Assembly: GCA_016789885.1 (NCBI GenBank)
Contig: JAEUPZ010000015.1
Span: 1-44,624 of the forward strand
Source: Chromatiales bacterium
Lineage (GTDB): Bacteria > Pseudomonadota > Gammaproteobacteria > Steroidobacterales > GCA-2729495
DNA: 44,624 nt
Reading direction: 5' to 3'
Positions 8,627 to 17,104 of the stretch are shown here, piece after piece. The position numbers and the translations under genes are program-made. Below the pieces are notes generated by a model. The model saw only the letters and a program-made list of their open reading frames with translations. It ran no database searches and was not told the origin of the DNA. Every line of letters starts with the position of its first letter. Positions within the stretch are counted from its first letter, which is position 1.

Positions 8627-9427
8627 TCAGTCGGCCTGCAGGTGCCGGATGAGGTGCTCGTCCAGGTAGCCCTGCGTGTCGAAGGCCAGCCGCTCCTGCA
8701 CCAGCTGCAACTGGTGGACGAGGAACATCAGCAGGATGCTGATGAGGAGCGCGATCAGCGTCGAGTTGAAGGCGACGCCCAGGCTCTCGGTGACGCCGCT
8801 GATGTCGCCGGACACGGCCCGGTTCGCCTGGGACAGCGCATCGCCGATGCCGCGCACGGTACCGATGAAGCCGATGGACGGGATGGCCCAGAGGATGTAG
8901 CGGATCATCGAGAGCTCCGACTCGAGCCGCTCGCCCTCGGACATGATCAGCGTGTTGGTCGACGATGAGGCGTCCTGCACGTTGCGCGTGGCGCCGAAGC
9001 GCTGGAGCGCGTTCTGCAGGGCCCGCGGCAGCAGCAGGCCGCGCTCGGCCGGGGGCAGCGCCTGCACCTGGCGCAGGTACTCGCGGGTGTCCTCCGGCAG
9101 GATGCGCATGCCCTCGGCCAGCGGCACCAGCTCGCGGTCGAGCATCGCCCGCTCGCGCATCGCGAGCCGCGCCTTGTAGCCCATGATCGCGAGTGCCCAG
9201 ATGCCGAGCACGAGCTCCGCCTGCTGCTCGTAGTCCTTCAGGATGACGAACCATGACTGCTCCGGCGTGTAGCCGGGATCGGCCTTCATGCGCGCCTGCT
9301 GCTCGGCGAGGATGGTCTCGGCGTTGGGCCGGATGACCGCCGTGTACAGGGCCTGCACGCCGATGAAGGCGATCAGCAGCGCGAACAGCTGGAAGAGGAA
9401 CTCGGGCGAGAAGGTCTTGTTGTTCAT
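8627..9427 (-). CDS. MotA/TolQ/ExbB family proton channel protein
   Basis: A 266-residue inner-membrane protein with predicted TM segments near 10-30, 70-85, 172-195 and 212-238. The third carries IPSIGFIGTVRGIG, the TolQ/ExbB-type glycine-rich helix. The fourth has VAFNSTLIALLIS, matching the family pattern for the pore-lining helix. A large cytoplasmic loop (about 86-170) lies between TM2 and TM3. Family members form proton-conducting pentamers with a MotB/TolR/ExbD dimer inside. No ordinary MotB, TolR or ExbD gene is adjacent, but two VWA proteins with TolR-like segments are encoded downstream in the same operon. Role here: probably energising the cluster's envelope process (inference). 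Confidence 0.88.
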   Translation of the reverse strand: MNNKTFSPEFLFQLFALLIAFIGVQALYTAVIRPNAETILAEQQARMKADPGYTPEQSWFVILKDYEQQAELVLGIWALAIMGYKARLAMRERAMLDRELVPLAEGMRILPEDTREYLRQVQALPPAERGLLLPRALQNALQRFGATRNVQDASSSTNTLIMSEGERLESELSMIRYILWAIPSIGFIGTVRGIGDALSQANRAVSGDISGVTESLGVAFNSTLIALLISILLMFLVHQLQLVQERLAFDTQGYLDEHLIRHLQAD

Positions 9428-9463
9428 GGCTGCCTGTTCACGGCTATGCGGGCCCCCGGCCCC

Positions 9464-9889
9464 TCAGATGTCGGACGGCAGCGCCACCGGCAGGTCCGCC
9501 GGCAGCGGCCGCTCGGCGGCGCGGTTGCGGGCGTCGGCGGGCGCTGCGCCGCCCATGGCCGCCTCGGCCGCTTCCAGCTCGGCCTCGATCTCCTCGGCGG
9601 TCAGCTCGCGCACCGGCGCGACGTCGGCAGCATCCTCGCCGGCTGGCACGGCGCCCTCATCGGCCGGTGCCTCGCCGGCGCCAGCAGCGGCCGCGTCGTC
9701 CGTGCCCTCCTCCGCGGCAGCCGGCGGCGGGCCGGGCGCCTCCACCGGCGCCGGGTCCGCCTGCCGGAGCCGCGTCGGCGGCGGCGAGAACCGGGACGCG
9801 GCGAACGCGAGGCCACTGGCGACGACCAGCAGCACGAGGGCCCTGGTCAGCCGGACCCGGGTGCCGCCATCAGCCACCTGTCTGCCCAT
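9464..9889 (-). CDS. Small membrane-anchored Ala/Pro/Glu-rich protein of unknown function
   Basis: A 141-residue protein. A basic N-terminus (three Arg in residues 1-16) leads into one hydrophobic helix (about 17-31, LVLLVVASGLAFA). An extended Pro/Ala-rich acidic region follows, with a likely helix (ELTAEEIEAELEAAEAAM) near 95-112. This predicts a cytoplasmic N-terminus and a flexible periplasmic stalk. No family is recognised. It starts six bases after the stop of the FHA-PEGA-SUMF1 gene and ends 36 bases before the TolQ-type gene, so it is an integral part of the operon. It could be a linker or accessory subunit. Confidence 0.7.
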   Translation of the reverse strand: MGRQVADGGTRVRLTRALVLLVVASGLAFAASRFSPPPTRLRQADPAPVEAPGPPPAAAEEGTDDAAAAGAGEAPADEGAVPAGEDAADVAPVRELTAEEIEAELEAAEAAMGGAAPADARNRAAERPLPADLPVALPSDI

Positions 9890-9895
9890 CGAAAG

Positions 9896-12331
9896 CTACT
9901 CCTTGCCGGGGGCGGGCTCCGCAGCCCCGGCACCGGCCGGGGGCTCGGCGTAGCGCGCGATCCGGAAGCCGACGTCGAGGCGGCCCTCGGCCCCGAAGTC
10001 CCGGGCCGAGAGCCTCAGCTCGCTGATGCTCGACTGCCGCCAGCTCGAGCCCCTGATCACATGATACTGCCCGTCCGCAGGGCCCACCGGGTCGTCGCCG
10101 CCACCGCCGGACGCGGCGACGCTGTAGCGGTCGGTCATCCACTCCGCCGCGTTGCCACCGAGGTCGAAGAGGCCGAGCACGCCGGCCGTGAAGCTGCCGA
10201 CCGGCGCCGTCACGGGGTAGCCGTCGTCGAAGTCCATGAGCACGTTGGCCACGATGCCCTTGGCCGAGCGGTCGGCGAAGTTGCCGGCGCCGGGCACCGG
10301 CGGCATCGAGTCGCCCCAGGGATAGCGACGCTGGCCGCTGCCGCCCCCGAAGCGCGCGGCCCATTCCCACTCGGCCTCGGTGGGCAGGCGGTAGCCGGTG
10401 TTGACGGGGGACGCCAGCCTGAAGCTGCCACCGGCGGCGACGTAGGCCTTGGGCAGGCCGTCGCGCTCGCTCAGCCAGTTGCAGTAGGCCACTGCGTCTC
10501 GCCAGGAAACCAGCACGGCCGGGTGGTCGCCAGTGGCGAGCTCCGTGTAGCGTTCGGCGCCGGAGGTGTGGGCGGGGCGGAACTTCCGGAACTGGGTGTT
10601 CGTCACCTCGTGGAGGCCGAGGTAGTAGCGGCGGGTCAGGCGCACGTCGCGCTCGACCTCGTTGGGCCGGCGGCCCTGCTCCCGCCGGGGCGCGCCCATG
10701 CGGAAGGCGCCGGGCTCGATGAGCCGCAGCACCTGGCCGGCGCCCGTGGTCAGCGTCTGCGGTACGGCCGCCACGGCAGCCTCGGCCCGCGTCAGCAGGC
10801 GAACGTCGAGGGCCCGGGGCAGCGCCGGGTCCGGCGTGACGTCGGCCGTGAACGGCTCGAAGCCCGCCTTGCGCACCTCGACGCGGTGGGTGACCGACGG
10901 CAGCGACAGCTGCTGGGGCCCGCGGCCGATGGAGCGCCCGTCCACCAGCACCTCGGCATCGGCGGGCTCGACGGCGATGCGCACGTCACCGAGGCTGGCG
11001 GCGAGTTCGACGGCGATGCTGGCGCCCCGGGCCGTCGTCAGGTCGACCTCGCGGCTGACGCTGGCGAAGCCCGGCTTCGCGACCTGCAGTGTGTGGCGCT
11101 GCCCCGGCGGGAGCTCCAGTTCCAGCGGCGTCACGCCGCGGTAGCGTCCCGCCGCGGTGACCGAGGCCCCGGCCGGCTGGCTGGTGACCCGCACCAGGCC
11201 GTCGGCGGAGACCAGGCGGACCTCCGGCAGGGACTGGGCGACGCCCGCGGTGACCGGCAGCGGCTGGGACCAGGCCTTGTAGCCGTCGAGCTCCAGGCGC
11301 AGGGCCCGCTGCCCGGCGGCCACCTCGACGGTGGCCGGCGTCGAGCCGACGGCAACGCCATCGATGACGATGCTCGCGCCGGCGGGCTGCGAGACGATGG
11401 TGATGGCGGCCCAGTCCGGCTGCAGCGGCGCCCGCAGCTCCTGCCGCTCGCCGCCCCCGGCCACCGTGACCCGGGCCCGGAACGGCTGGTACCGCGCGGC
11501 ACTGACCTCGATGTCGTGGGGACCCGGCGGCAGTTCCAGCGGTCCGGCCCCCAACGGCGCGGCCGGCCGGCCATCGACGGCGACCTGGGCCTCGACCGCG
11601 GGCTCCGGAATGACGGCCAGCAGGCCCGGCAGCCGCTCGAGGGTGAACCGGAAGCTCGCCGGCGCACCCTCACCGACGGTAATGCTCGTCGCGAAGGGGC
11701 GGAAGCCCGGCGCGACGATGCGCAGGTCGTGGGCGCCCGGACGCAGCAGGAGGCGGCCACCGAGCCGCAGCTCCGGCAGGCCGACGACGTCGAGCTCGGC
11801 CTCCGCCGGTTCGACGACGATCTCCACCGGGGCGGCCGTCAGCACGTAGAAAGCCACGAAGGCCAGCAGCGCCAGTGGCACGCCAACCGCGAGCGCAAGC
11901 CAGGGGCGCCGCCGCGGTGCCGGCGTCGCCGGCGCGCTCGCCGGCAGTGGCGGCGCTGCCGGGCCGGGACGCGCCACGGGTTCGGGGGGCAGCGTGTCGT
12001 AGTCGGCGCCGGCGAAGCCCAGCTCCACCGTCACGGCCGCGGCATCGACGGCCACGCGCAGCCGCGCTGGCCCTACGCCGATCTCGTCGCCGTCGGCGAG
12101 CCAGCGCGTGCCGGCCAGGGGCTCGCCATTGACCGTGACCCCGGCGTCGGCCTGCATGGCCTGCACGAACGGGCGCCCGTCGAGGGCGCCGAGCTGGGCG
12201 GGCACGCGGCCCGACACCGTGCCAGGCAGCCGCACGTCGGCGTCGGGCCCGGTACCGATGCGCAGCGGCGGCCCGTCGCCGGGCAGGGTGCGCTGCCCGG
12301 CGCCGTCGCGGATGACCCAGGCGCGGCTCAG
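9896..12331 (-). CDS. FHA - TM - PEGA repeats - SUMF1-like (formylglycine-enzyme fold) protein; CTG start proposed
   Basis: An 811-residue protein if started at CTG 12331. The first usual start codon in frame (GTG 12235) gives 779 residues but cuts off the first part of an FHA domain: the upstream codons read AWVIRDGAG...RIGTGPDADV, the normal opening of that domain. The CTG has GAGGAG five bases upstream and overlaps the kinase stop as CTGA. In GTG-based numbering, the FHA remainder ends near 65, a TM helix is at 111-132, and PEGA-type beta repeats run from about 135 to 490 (for example PAGASIVIDG). A SUMF1/FGE-like domain occupies about 505-770 (GYRLPTEAEWEWAARFG, GNAAEWM). The paired catalytic cysteines of true formylglycine enzymes are not seen, so this domain is more likely a binding or sensing module. 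Topology: FHA inside, PEGA and SUMF1 in the periplasm. Confidence 0.85.
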   Translation of the reverse strand: MSRAWVIRDGAGQRTLPGDGPPLRIGTGPDADVRLPGTVSGRVPAQLGALDGRPFVQAMQADAGVTVNGEPLAGTRWLADGDEIGVGPARLRVAVDAAAVTVELGFAGADYDTLPPEPVARPGPAAPPLPASAPATPAPRRRPWLALAVGVPLALLAFVAFYVLTAAPVEIVVEPAEAELDVVGLPELRLGGRLLLRPGAHDLRIVAPGFRPFATSITVGEGAPASFRFTLERLPGLLAVIPEPAVEAQVAVDGRPAAPLGAGPLELPPGPHDIEVSAARYQPFRARVTVAGGGERQELRAPLQPDWAAITIVSQPAGASIVIDGVAVGSTPATVEVAAGQRALRLELDGYKAWSQPLPVTAGVAQSLPEVRLVSADGLVRVTSQPAGASVTAAGRYRGVTPLELELPPGQRHTLQVAKPGFASVSREVDLTTARGASIAVELAASLGDVRIAVEPADAEVLVDGRSIGRGPQQLSLPSVTHRVEVRKAGFEPFTADVTPDPALPRALDVRLLTRAEAAVAAVPQTLTTGAGQVLRLIEPGAFRMGAPRREQGRRPNEVERDVRLTRRYYLGLHEVTNTQFRKFRPAHTSGAERYTELATGDHPAVLVSWRDAVAYCNWLSERDGLPKAYVAAGGSFRLASPVNTGYRLPTEAEWEWAARFGGGSGQRRYPWGDSMPPVPGAGNFADRSAKGIVANVLMDFDDGYPVTAPVGSFTAGVLGLFDLGGNAAEWMTDRYSVAASGGGGDDPVGPADGQYHVIRGSSWRQSSISELRLSARDFGAEGRLDVGFRIARYAEPPAGAGAAEPAPGKE

Positions 12332-14598
12332 ATCGGCTCCTCGCAGCGCACGACCACGGGGCCCGCCACGCCGTCGGCGCCGACGCGGATCTGCCGGCGC
12401 ACGTCGCGGTAGCCGACGCGGCTGCCGACGACGGTATAGGCGCCGGGCCTGAGGGGCACCGTGCGGCTCGCGAAGGTGCCGAGGTCGCCTACCTTCAGGA
12501 TCGTCACGCGGGTCAGGTTATCGGACTCGAATGGCACCGGCACGGGCTTCGCTGCGACCTCCAGCAGGCGCGCGAGTTCCGCCACCTGTCCCGCCAGCGT
12601 CGCCCCGGGGGCCGACACGGCCCGGGCCTCGGCAAGCACCGCCGCCGCCGCCGCCGCCCGGGGCTCTTCGTTCAGCCGGTCGGCACCGGCGATGGCGGCG
12701 GTCAGGCGGCGGTCCAGGTCAGCCCGCGCCCGGGCCGTGGCCAGCCCGTCCCGGGCACCGGCAAGGTTCGGATCCTGGCGCAGCAGCTCCTCGTAGCGAT
12801 CCGCGGCGGCGCTCCAGCGCTCGGCAGCGGCGAGGCGGTCCGCCTCGGCCGCCAGCGACCGCAGCTGTTCGCCCACGGCCACGCGCTGCAGGTCGGCCAG
12901 CGCGGCCCTGGCCGCGGCGTCGCCGGGCCGGATGCCCAGCGCCCGGTTGTAGGCCGCCGTCGCCTCGGCCTGGCGCCCGGCGGCCGCGGCCGCGAGGCCC
13001 GCGGCCATGGCCTGCTGGTAGGCCGCCGTGGCCTGGCCTGCCTCGAGGCGGGCCACGGCCGTGCGCGCCGGCTCCCACTCGGGATCCAGGGCCAGGGCCT
13101 GGCCATAGCCCCGGCGGGCGGCGGCCAGGTCACCGGAGTTCTCGCTGGCGGCGGCCGCGGTCATGGCGGCAAGCACCTCCGGCAGTCGGGCGGCCCGCTC
13201 CCGGCCACGGAGGGCGGCGGCGTTGCCGGGCTCGATCAGCAGGGCTTCGCCATAGGCCGTGGCGGCCTTCGTGGCATCCCCGGCGGCCAGCGCGTCGTCC
13301 CCCGCCCTGAGGGCGGCGGCCAGCAGTGCCGGGATCGATTCACGCGCCTCGCGCACGGCGCCCTCGGCCCGGGCGTAGGCCTCGGCCGCCGCCGCAAACC
13401 GGCGGGCCTGGTACGCGGTATCGCCGGAGGCGGCCTCCGCAGTGGCGCCGGCGATGACGCCCGGGCGAAACCGCTCGAGCCCGGCCTCGCCGGCACGGCC
13501 AGCCTCGGCCAGCCAGGCGGCCCGGGCCGCGTCGGCGCGGTCCCGGTCGGCGGGCGGGGCGTCGGTGGCCGGTGCCGCCGCCGGTGCCGAGGGCAGCTCG
13601 GCGGGCGCCGTGACCAGCGGCCCGCGTTCCCGGACGAGGTCAGGCAGCAGGACGACCGCCGCCACGGCCGCCAGCAGCAGCATCGCGAGGCTCGCGTACA
13701 CGAGAACCGCACGGCCACGGCCCGCGGGCCCGCTCGCCGCCGGGGCGGCCCCGGCCGGTGCCGGCCGGGGCGTCGCCGCCGCCACGGGCGGTGGCGCCAG
13801 CAGCTCTTCGAGGATCGTCCGGACGGCGCCCATCCCGGCGGGCCGGCGCAGCGGCGACTTCTCGAGCAGCGCCGCGACGAGCTGCGCCAGCGGCCCGGGC
13901 ACCGCCTCGCCGGCCCCGTCGACGGCAACCCGTGGCGGGACCTCGCCACGGATGCGCTCGGGCGTGATGCCCGGATGGAAGGGCGGCTGGCCCGTGAGCA
14001 GGTCGAAGAGCAGCGCCCCGAAGCCGTAGAGGTCGTCGGCCGGCGTCGGCGGCTCGCCGAGGGCCTGGGCCGGGCTCATGCCCGACAGCGAGCCCGGCGA
14101 GCGCGCGGTCGCTGACTCACCGGGGGCCGACCCGGCACCGAAATCCACCAGCCGCCAGCGCCCCGTCCCGTCGCGCAGCACGTTGGCGGGCTTCAGGTCG
14201 CGATGCACGATGCCGATGGCGTGGGCGAACTGCAGCGCCTCGGCCAGCTCCAGGGCCGCGCGCACCACCTCGCGCCAGGGCGCGCCGCGCAGGGCCGCGA
14301 TGCTGCCGCCGGGGAGCCACTCGAGGGCCAGGTACTCCCAGCCGCCGGCTTCGCCCACCGCCTGGGCCCGCACGATGCCCGGATGCGCGAGCCGGCGCAG
14401 GCGGGCCGCTTCGGCCTCGAGGGAGCCGGCCAGCGACGGGCGCGCGGCGAGCACGTCGGGCGACAGCAGCTTGAGCGCCACCGGGCGGCCGGCGACGACG
14501 TCATCGGCGCGCCAGACGACGGCGTCGGGGCCACCGCCGGCGGGCGCCACGAGGGTAAAGCGGTCGGCCAGTCGCTGACCGGGAACGAGCGGGGCCAT
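12328..14598 (-). CDS. Membrane Ser/Thr protein kinase with periplasmic repeat region
   Basis: A 756-residue Hanks-type kinase. Catalytic landmarks are VALKLL with Lys43, HRDLKPAN (132-139) and VDFGAGS with DFG at 152-154. A relaxed SGMSPAQALG stands where active kinases have the APE-proximal TPxYMSPEQ block. The glycine-rich loop is degenerate (PAGGGPDAVVW). A single TM helix lies near 298-322. The remainder is Ala-rich, TPR-like helical repeats (about 350-670), ending in a small PEGA-like beta domain. Predicted topology is kinase inside, repeats outside. Two FHA proteins in the same operon are likely phosphopeptide readers. The stop overlaps the proposed CTG start of the next gene, and the gene begins 40 bases after the preceding lipoprotein gene. 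Confidence 0.92.
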   Translation of the reverse strand: MAPLVPGQRLADRFTLVAPAGGGPDAVVWRADDVVAGRPVALKLLSPDVLAARPSLAGSLEAEAARLRRLAHPGIVRAQAVGEAGGWEYLALEWLPGGSIAALRGAPWREVVRAALELAEALQFAHAIGIVHRDLKPANVLRDGTGRWRLVDFGAGSAPGESATARSPGSLSGMSPAQALGEPPTPADDLYGFGALLFDLLTGQPPFHPGITPERIRGEVPPRVAVDGAGEAVPGPLAQLVAALLEKSPLRRPAGMGAVRTILEELLAPPPVAAATPRPAPAGAAPAASGPAGRGRAVLVYASLAMLLLAAVAAVVLLPDLVRERGPLVTAPAELPSAPAAAPATDAPPADRDRADAARAAWLAEAGRAGEAGLERFRPGVIAGATAEAASGDTAYQARRFAAAAEAYARAEGAVREARESIPALLAAALRAGDDALAAGDATKAATAYGEALLIEPGNAAALRGRERAARLPEVLAAMTAAAASENSGDLAAARRGYGQALALDPEWEPARTAVARLEAGQATAAYQQAMAAGLAAAAAGRQAEATAAYNRALGIRPGDAAARAALADLQRVAVGEQLRSLAAEADRLAAAERWSAAADRYEELLRQDPNLAGARDGLATARARADLDRRLTAAIAGADRLNEEPRAAAAAAVLAEARAVSAPGATLAGQVAELARLLEVAAKPVPVPFESDNLTRVTILKVGDLGTFASRTVPLRPGAYTVVGSRVGYRDVRRQIRVGADGVAGPVVVRCEEPI
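12337..12342 (-). promoter_or_regulatory. Shine-Dalgarno GAGGAG for the CTG start at 12331
   Basis: On the minus strand GAGGAG lies five bases before CTG, inside the last codons of the kinase gene. This is the best ribosome-binding match in the neighbourhood, and it decides the start of the FHA-PEGA-SUMF1 gene. No ATG, GTG or TTG lies in frame between it and base 12235. Confidence 0.7.
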
Positions 14599-14638
14599 GA
14601 GGTTGCGGAGACGCGATACCGGCCGGACGCCGGCGCCG

Positions 14639-15901
14639 TCAGGATCCTGCGGCCTTCGGGCTGCCGGACGCGGCGGCCGGCGGCGGCGGCACCGGCTCGG
14701 CCGCGAGGCCCGTCTCGGCGGTGTAGATCTCGCGCAGCAGCCGGCGCCACTCGCGGTACTTCTCTTCGGCCGTGCCCTGCAGGCGGCGCGTCTGGCCTTC
14801 GACCTCGACGACGACGGGCTCGGCCTCGGTGTTGAACGACGTGCCGAGCTCCTTCAGCGCCTCGCGGCTGGCGCCGGCCTCGCCGAGCTTGCCGAGGCCG
14901 CTCTTGATGCCCTCGATGCCGCCGAAGACGCCCGCCATGGTGACGGCGCTGTTGCTGCCGCTGCCGCTCTCGTAGAGCACGGCCGCCATGATGGCGGCGA
15001 CGCCGGCAGCGCCGCGGATAAAGGCCGAACGGCGCAGGTCCTGGTAGCGCAGCATTTCCTCGCGCGACAGCTTGCGCCACTCGGCATAGGGGTTCTGCAG
15101 CTGGAAGTACAGGTTCGCGTAGAACTCGTTCAGCGTGTCGTACAGCGTGAACTCGCGCTCGCGCACGGCCTCGAGGCGGGCGACCATAGGGTCGTCGCTG
15201 GCGGGGAGGCGCTGCACCTGCCAGGTGCCGTTCTTCTCGCGCACGATGAAGTCACCGAAGGCCGCCGGCACCAGGTCGGCGGCGTAACGCAGCTCGGCGG
15301 TCGTGCGGATGCGCTCGAGGTCCTTGCCCCCGAGCTTGCGGCGCACCACCAGCAGGTCGTTGGCGATCTCGTTGTAGACGTTCTGGTAGGGATCCTGGGT
15401 CGGGTCCCGCAGCTTGGAGTACGCCTTCTCCGGCACCAGCGTGCGATAGGTCTTGTTGAGCCACTCGCGGCCCGTGGCGTCCCAGGCGCCGACGCGCAGC
15501 ACGGCATTCAGCCCGTCGGACCGGTCGACCCGGGCCCAGACGGTCAGGTCCACGGCCTCGGACCGCTCGGGGACCACCCAGACCGAACCCCACTGGCCAC
15601 TGGCCTCGAGGGTGGTCTTGAGGTGATACGGCATGTAGCGGGCCTCGGCCTGCCGGACCTCGGCGAAGATCAGCTTGCTCTCGTCGCCGACACCGCCCTC
15701 CGGCAGCCCGGGATCGAATACGACCACCGCCACGTCCAGCAGCTGGGCCGGCGACAGCTCGGCCGTGGTGCGCTCGAGCGTCACGGTCTCGTAGGTCTGC
15801 TTCGTCGTGATGCTGCAGCCGGCCAGGGACGCCACCGCCAGCGTGGCAGCGACGACGCGGCACAGCATGACGGAGGCCGGACTGTCGGGCTGCGCGGTCA
15901 C
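14639..15901 (-). CDS. Predicted lipoprotein of unknown function in kinase/VWA cluster
   Basis: A 420-residue protein from GTG 15901 (MTAQPDSPASVMLCRVV). It has a lipoprotein signal ending LASLAGC-type (VASLAGC, Cys29), so it should be acylated and exported. GTG 15901 overlaps the previous stop as GTGA and has a purine-rich GAAGAAG upstream. ATG 15868 is an alternative giving an 11-residue shorter signal peptide. The mature part is mixed alpha/beta (YETVTLERTTAELSPAQLLD) with a later hydrophobic segment (about residues 297-312, GAAGVAAIMAAVLYES) and a Pro-rich tail. No known family was recognised. It probably occupies the outer membrane side of the machine encoded by the cluster. Confidence 0.78.
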   Translation of the reverse strand: MTAQPDSPASVMLCRVVAATLAVASLAGCSITTKQTYETVTLERTTAELSPAQLLDVAVVVFDPGLPEGGVGDESKLIFAEVRQAEARYMPYHLKTTLEASGQWGSVWVVPERSEAVDLTVWARVDRSDGLNAVLRVGAWDATGREWLNKTYRTLVPEKAYSKLRDPTQDPYQNVYNEIANDLLVVRRKLGGKDLERIRTTAELRYAADLVPAAFGDFIVREKNGTWQVQRLPASDDPMVARLEAVREREFTLYDTLNEFYANLYFQLQNPYAEWRKLSREEMLRYQDLRRSAFIRGAAGVAAIMAAVLYESGSGSNSAVTMAGVFGGIEGIKSGLGKLGEAGASREALKELGTSFNTEAEPVVVEVEGQTRRLQGTAEEKYREWRRLLREIYTAETGLAAEPVPPPPAAASGSPKAAGS

Positions 15902-16974
15902 GGCTGCTTCTTCGCTGGCTTGATGCCCATCAGCTTGCGGTATTCGTCCCACAGGGCCTTCCGGACTGCCGGATCCTTCTCGGCTTCGGCAGCCTCGCGG
16001 ATCTGCCGGGCCACCTGGCTTTCGGCTGCCTCGTTGACCGCGATGTCGGCAGGGCGTTCGGGAACCTCGCCGGGCGCTCCGGAGGCGCCGGTATCGGCCG
16101 ACTTGCCGCCCGCGCTGGCGCCACCGGACTGGCCACCGCCGCCGTCCTGGTCGCCGCCGGCGTCGGCCCCCTGGCCGTCACCGCCTTCGGCCCCGTCATC
16201 GGGACCGCCATCGAAGGGGCCATCGCCCTGGCTGCCCCCACCGCCGCGGGAGGAGGTGCCACCCTTGCCGGCGCCCGACGGCGAGCGGCCCTGCTGGCCA
16301 CCCGGCAGGCCGCCCATGCCGCCGCTTCCGGGCAGGTCCATGCCGCCCATGCTCCCGCCACTGCTGCTGCCGCTGCGGCTGCCGCTGCCACCCGATCCGC
16401 CGCTGGTGGCGGACCGGTCGCTGGCCTCCCGGGACTCGCCGGCACGGCCCGTCCCCTTGCCGGACTGGGCCATGATTTCCCGCTCGCGGCCCATCTGGCC
16501 GTCGAAGTCACCGAGGGACCGGTCAAAGATCGCATCGAGGTCTTCGTCGCTGCTCCCGGCAGCGCCCCCGGCGGACCCGCCCGCCACCGACGGGCCCGCA
16601 CCCGGGCCACCGCCCCGGGATCCGGCAGGACTCCCGGCGCTGCCGGACGGACCACTGCCGCTGGCGCCCTTCGAACCGGCCGGCGAGCCGGCCTGGCCGG
16701 CGCCGGCGGTCCCGGACGACGGGCTGCTGCTGCCCGGACCGCCACCACTCATGCCGCCCGCGGGCAGGCCCGCGCCGGATGAGCCGGATGAGCCGCCAGC
16801 GGACCCACCCGACGCGCCGCCCGACGACCCGCCCGACGACCCACCTGACGAACCGCCCGAAGGCCCGCCGCCGGGCGACTTAAGCCCGCTGGAACTGCAC
16901 GCGCCGAGGGCCACCGCCAGGGCCGCCAGGAGGGCGGCGACAGGGACACGGACCGGCTTGTTCAGGCTCTGCAT
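15898..16974 (-). CDS. Gly/Ser-rich low-complexity lipoprotein
   Basis: A 358-residue protein. ATG 16974 gives a basic n-region, a hydrophobic core and lipobox LGAC (Cys26); GAGGA lies nine bases upstream of the start. The mature protein is dominated by Gly, Ser, Pro and Ala, including GGSS-type repeats at residues 39-66. Two islands of normal composition interrupt it: DEDLDAIFDRSLGDFDGQ (about 170) and a C-terminal helix with VARQIREAAEAEKDPAVRK (about 320-340). The islands are likely the functional contacts, with the Gly-rich parts as flexible linkers. The frame opens further upstream to 17055 but lacks a signal there. Family unknown. It belongs to the cluster by position and by the GTGA overlap with the next gene. 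Confidence 0.78.
   Translation of the reverse strand: MQSLNKPVRVPVAALLAALAVALGACSSSGLKSPGGGPSGGSSGGSSGGSSGGASGGSAGGSSGSSGAGLPAGGMSGGGPGSSSPSSGTAGAGQAGSPAGSKGASGSGPSGSAGSPAGSRGGGPGAGPSVAGGSAGGAAGSSDEDLDAIFDRSLGDFDGQMGREREIMAQSGKGTGRAGESREASDRSATSGGSGGSGSRSGSSSGGSMGGMDLPGSGGMGGLPGGQQGRSPSGAGKGGTSSRGGGGSQGDGPFDGGPDDGAEGGDGQGADAGGDQDGGGGQSGGASAGGKSADTGASGAPGEVPERPADIAVNEAAESQVARQIREAAEAEKDPAVRKALWDEYRKLMGIKPAKKQP
16777..16860 (-). repeat. Degenerate GGSS-coding tandem repeat
   Basis: Imperfect 12-base units encode Gly-Gly-Ser-Ser and variants (GGAS, GGSA) within the Gly-rich lipoprotein. They give a disordered linker directly after the lipidation site and are a likely site of length variation between strains. 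Confidence 0.7.
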
Positions 16975-17032
16975 GGGACGAGATCCTCGGGGCCCGCAGA
17001 CCCCTGCCAGTACTGGCGAAACCCGCCGTCGG

Positions 17033-17038
17033 AGTATA
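17033..17038 (-). promoter_or_regulatory. Possible -10 box (TATACT) for the Gly-rich lipoprotein gene
   Basis: TATACT on the minus strand matches five of six bases of the sigma-70 -10 consensus in otherwise very GC-rich DNA, about 59 bases before ATG 16974. No good -35 is visible at 16-18 bases. If real, it would start an internal transcript for the cluster. Confidence 0.35.
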
Positions 17039-17104
17039 TCGCCCCGCGGCAGCACGACCCCGGGCCACCCACCATAAGCGAAGGGGTGGTACGGCCGGTC
17101 GGTG

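Noticed and set aside
9446..12412. A ~3 kb open frame on the + strand opposite the FHA-PEGA-SUMF1 gene
   Set aside because: Composition is dominated by Arg, Gly, Ala, His and Gln without any family motif. It mirrors the GC3-biased real gene on the other strand.
16777..16860. Possible CRISPR-like direct repeats
   Set aside because: Units are 12 bases, in frame, and encode Gly/Ser linkers. There are no spacers.
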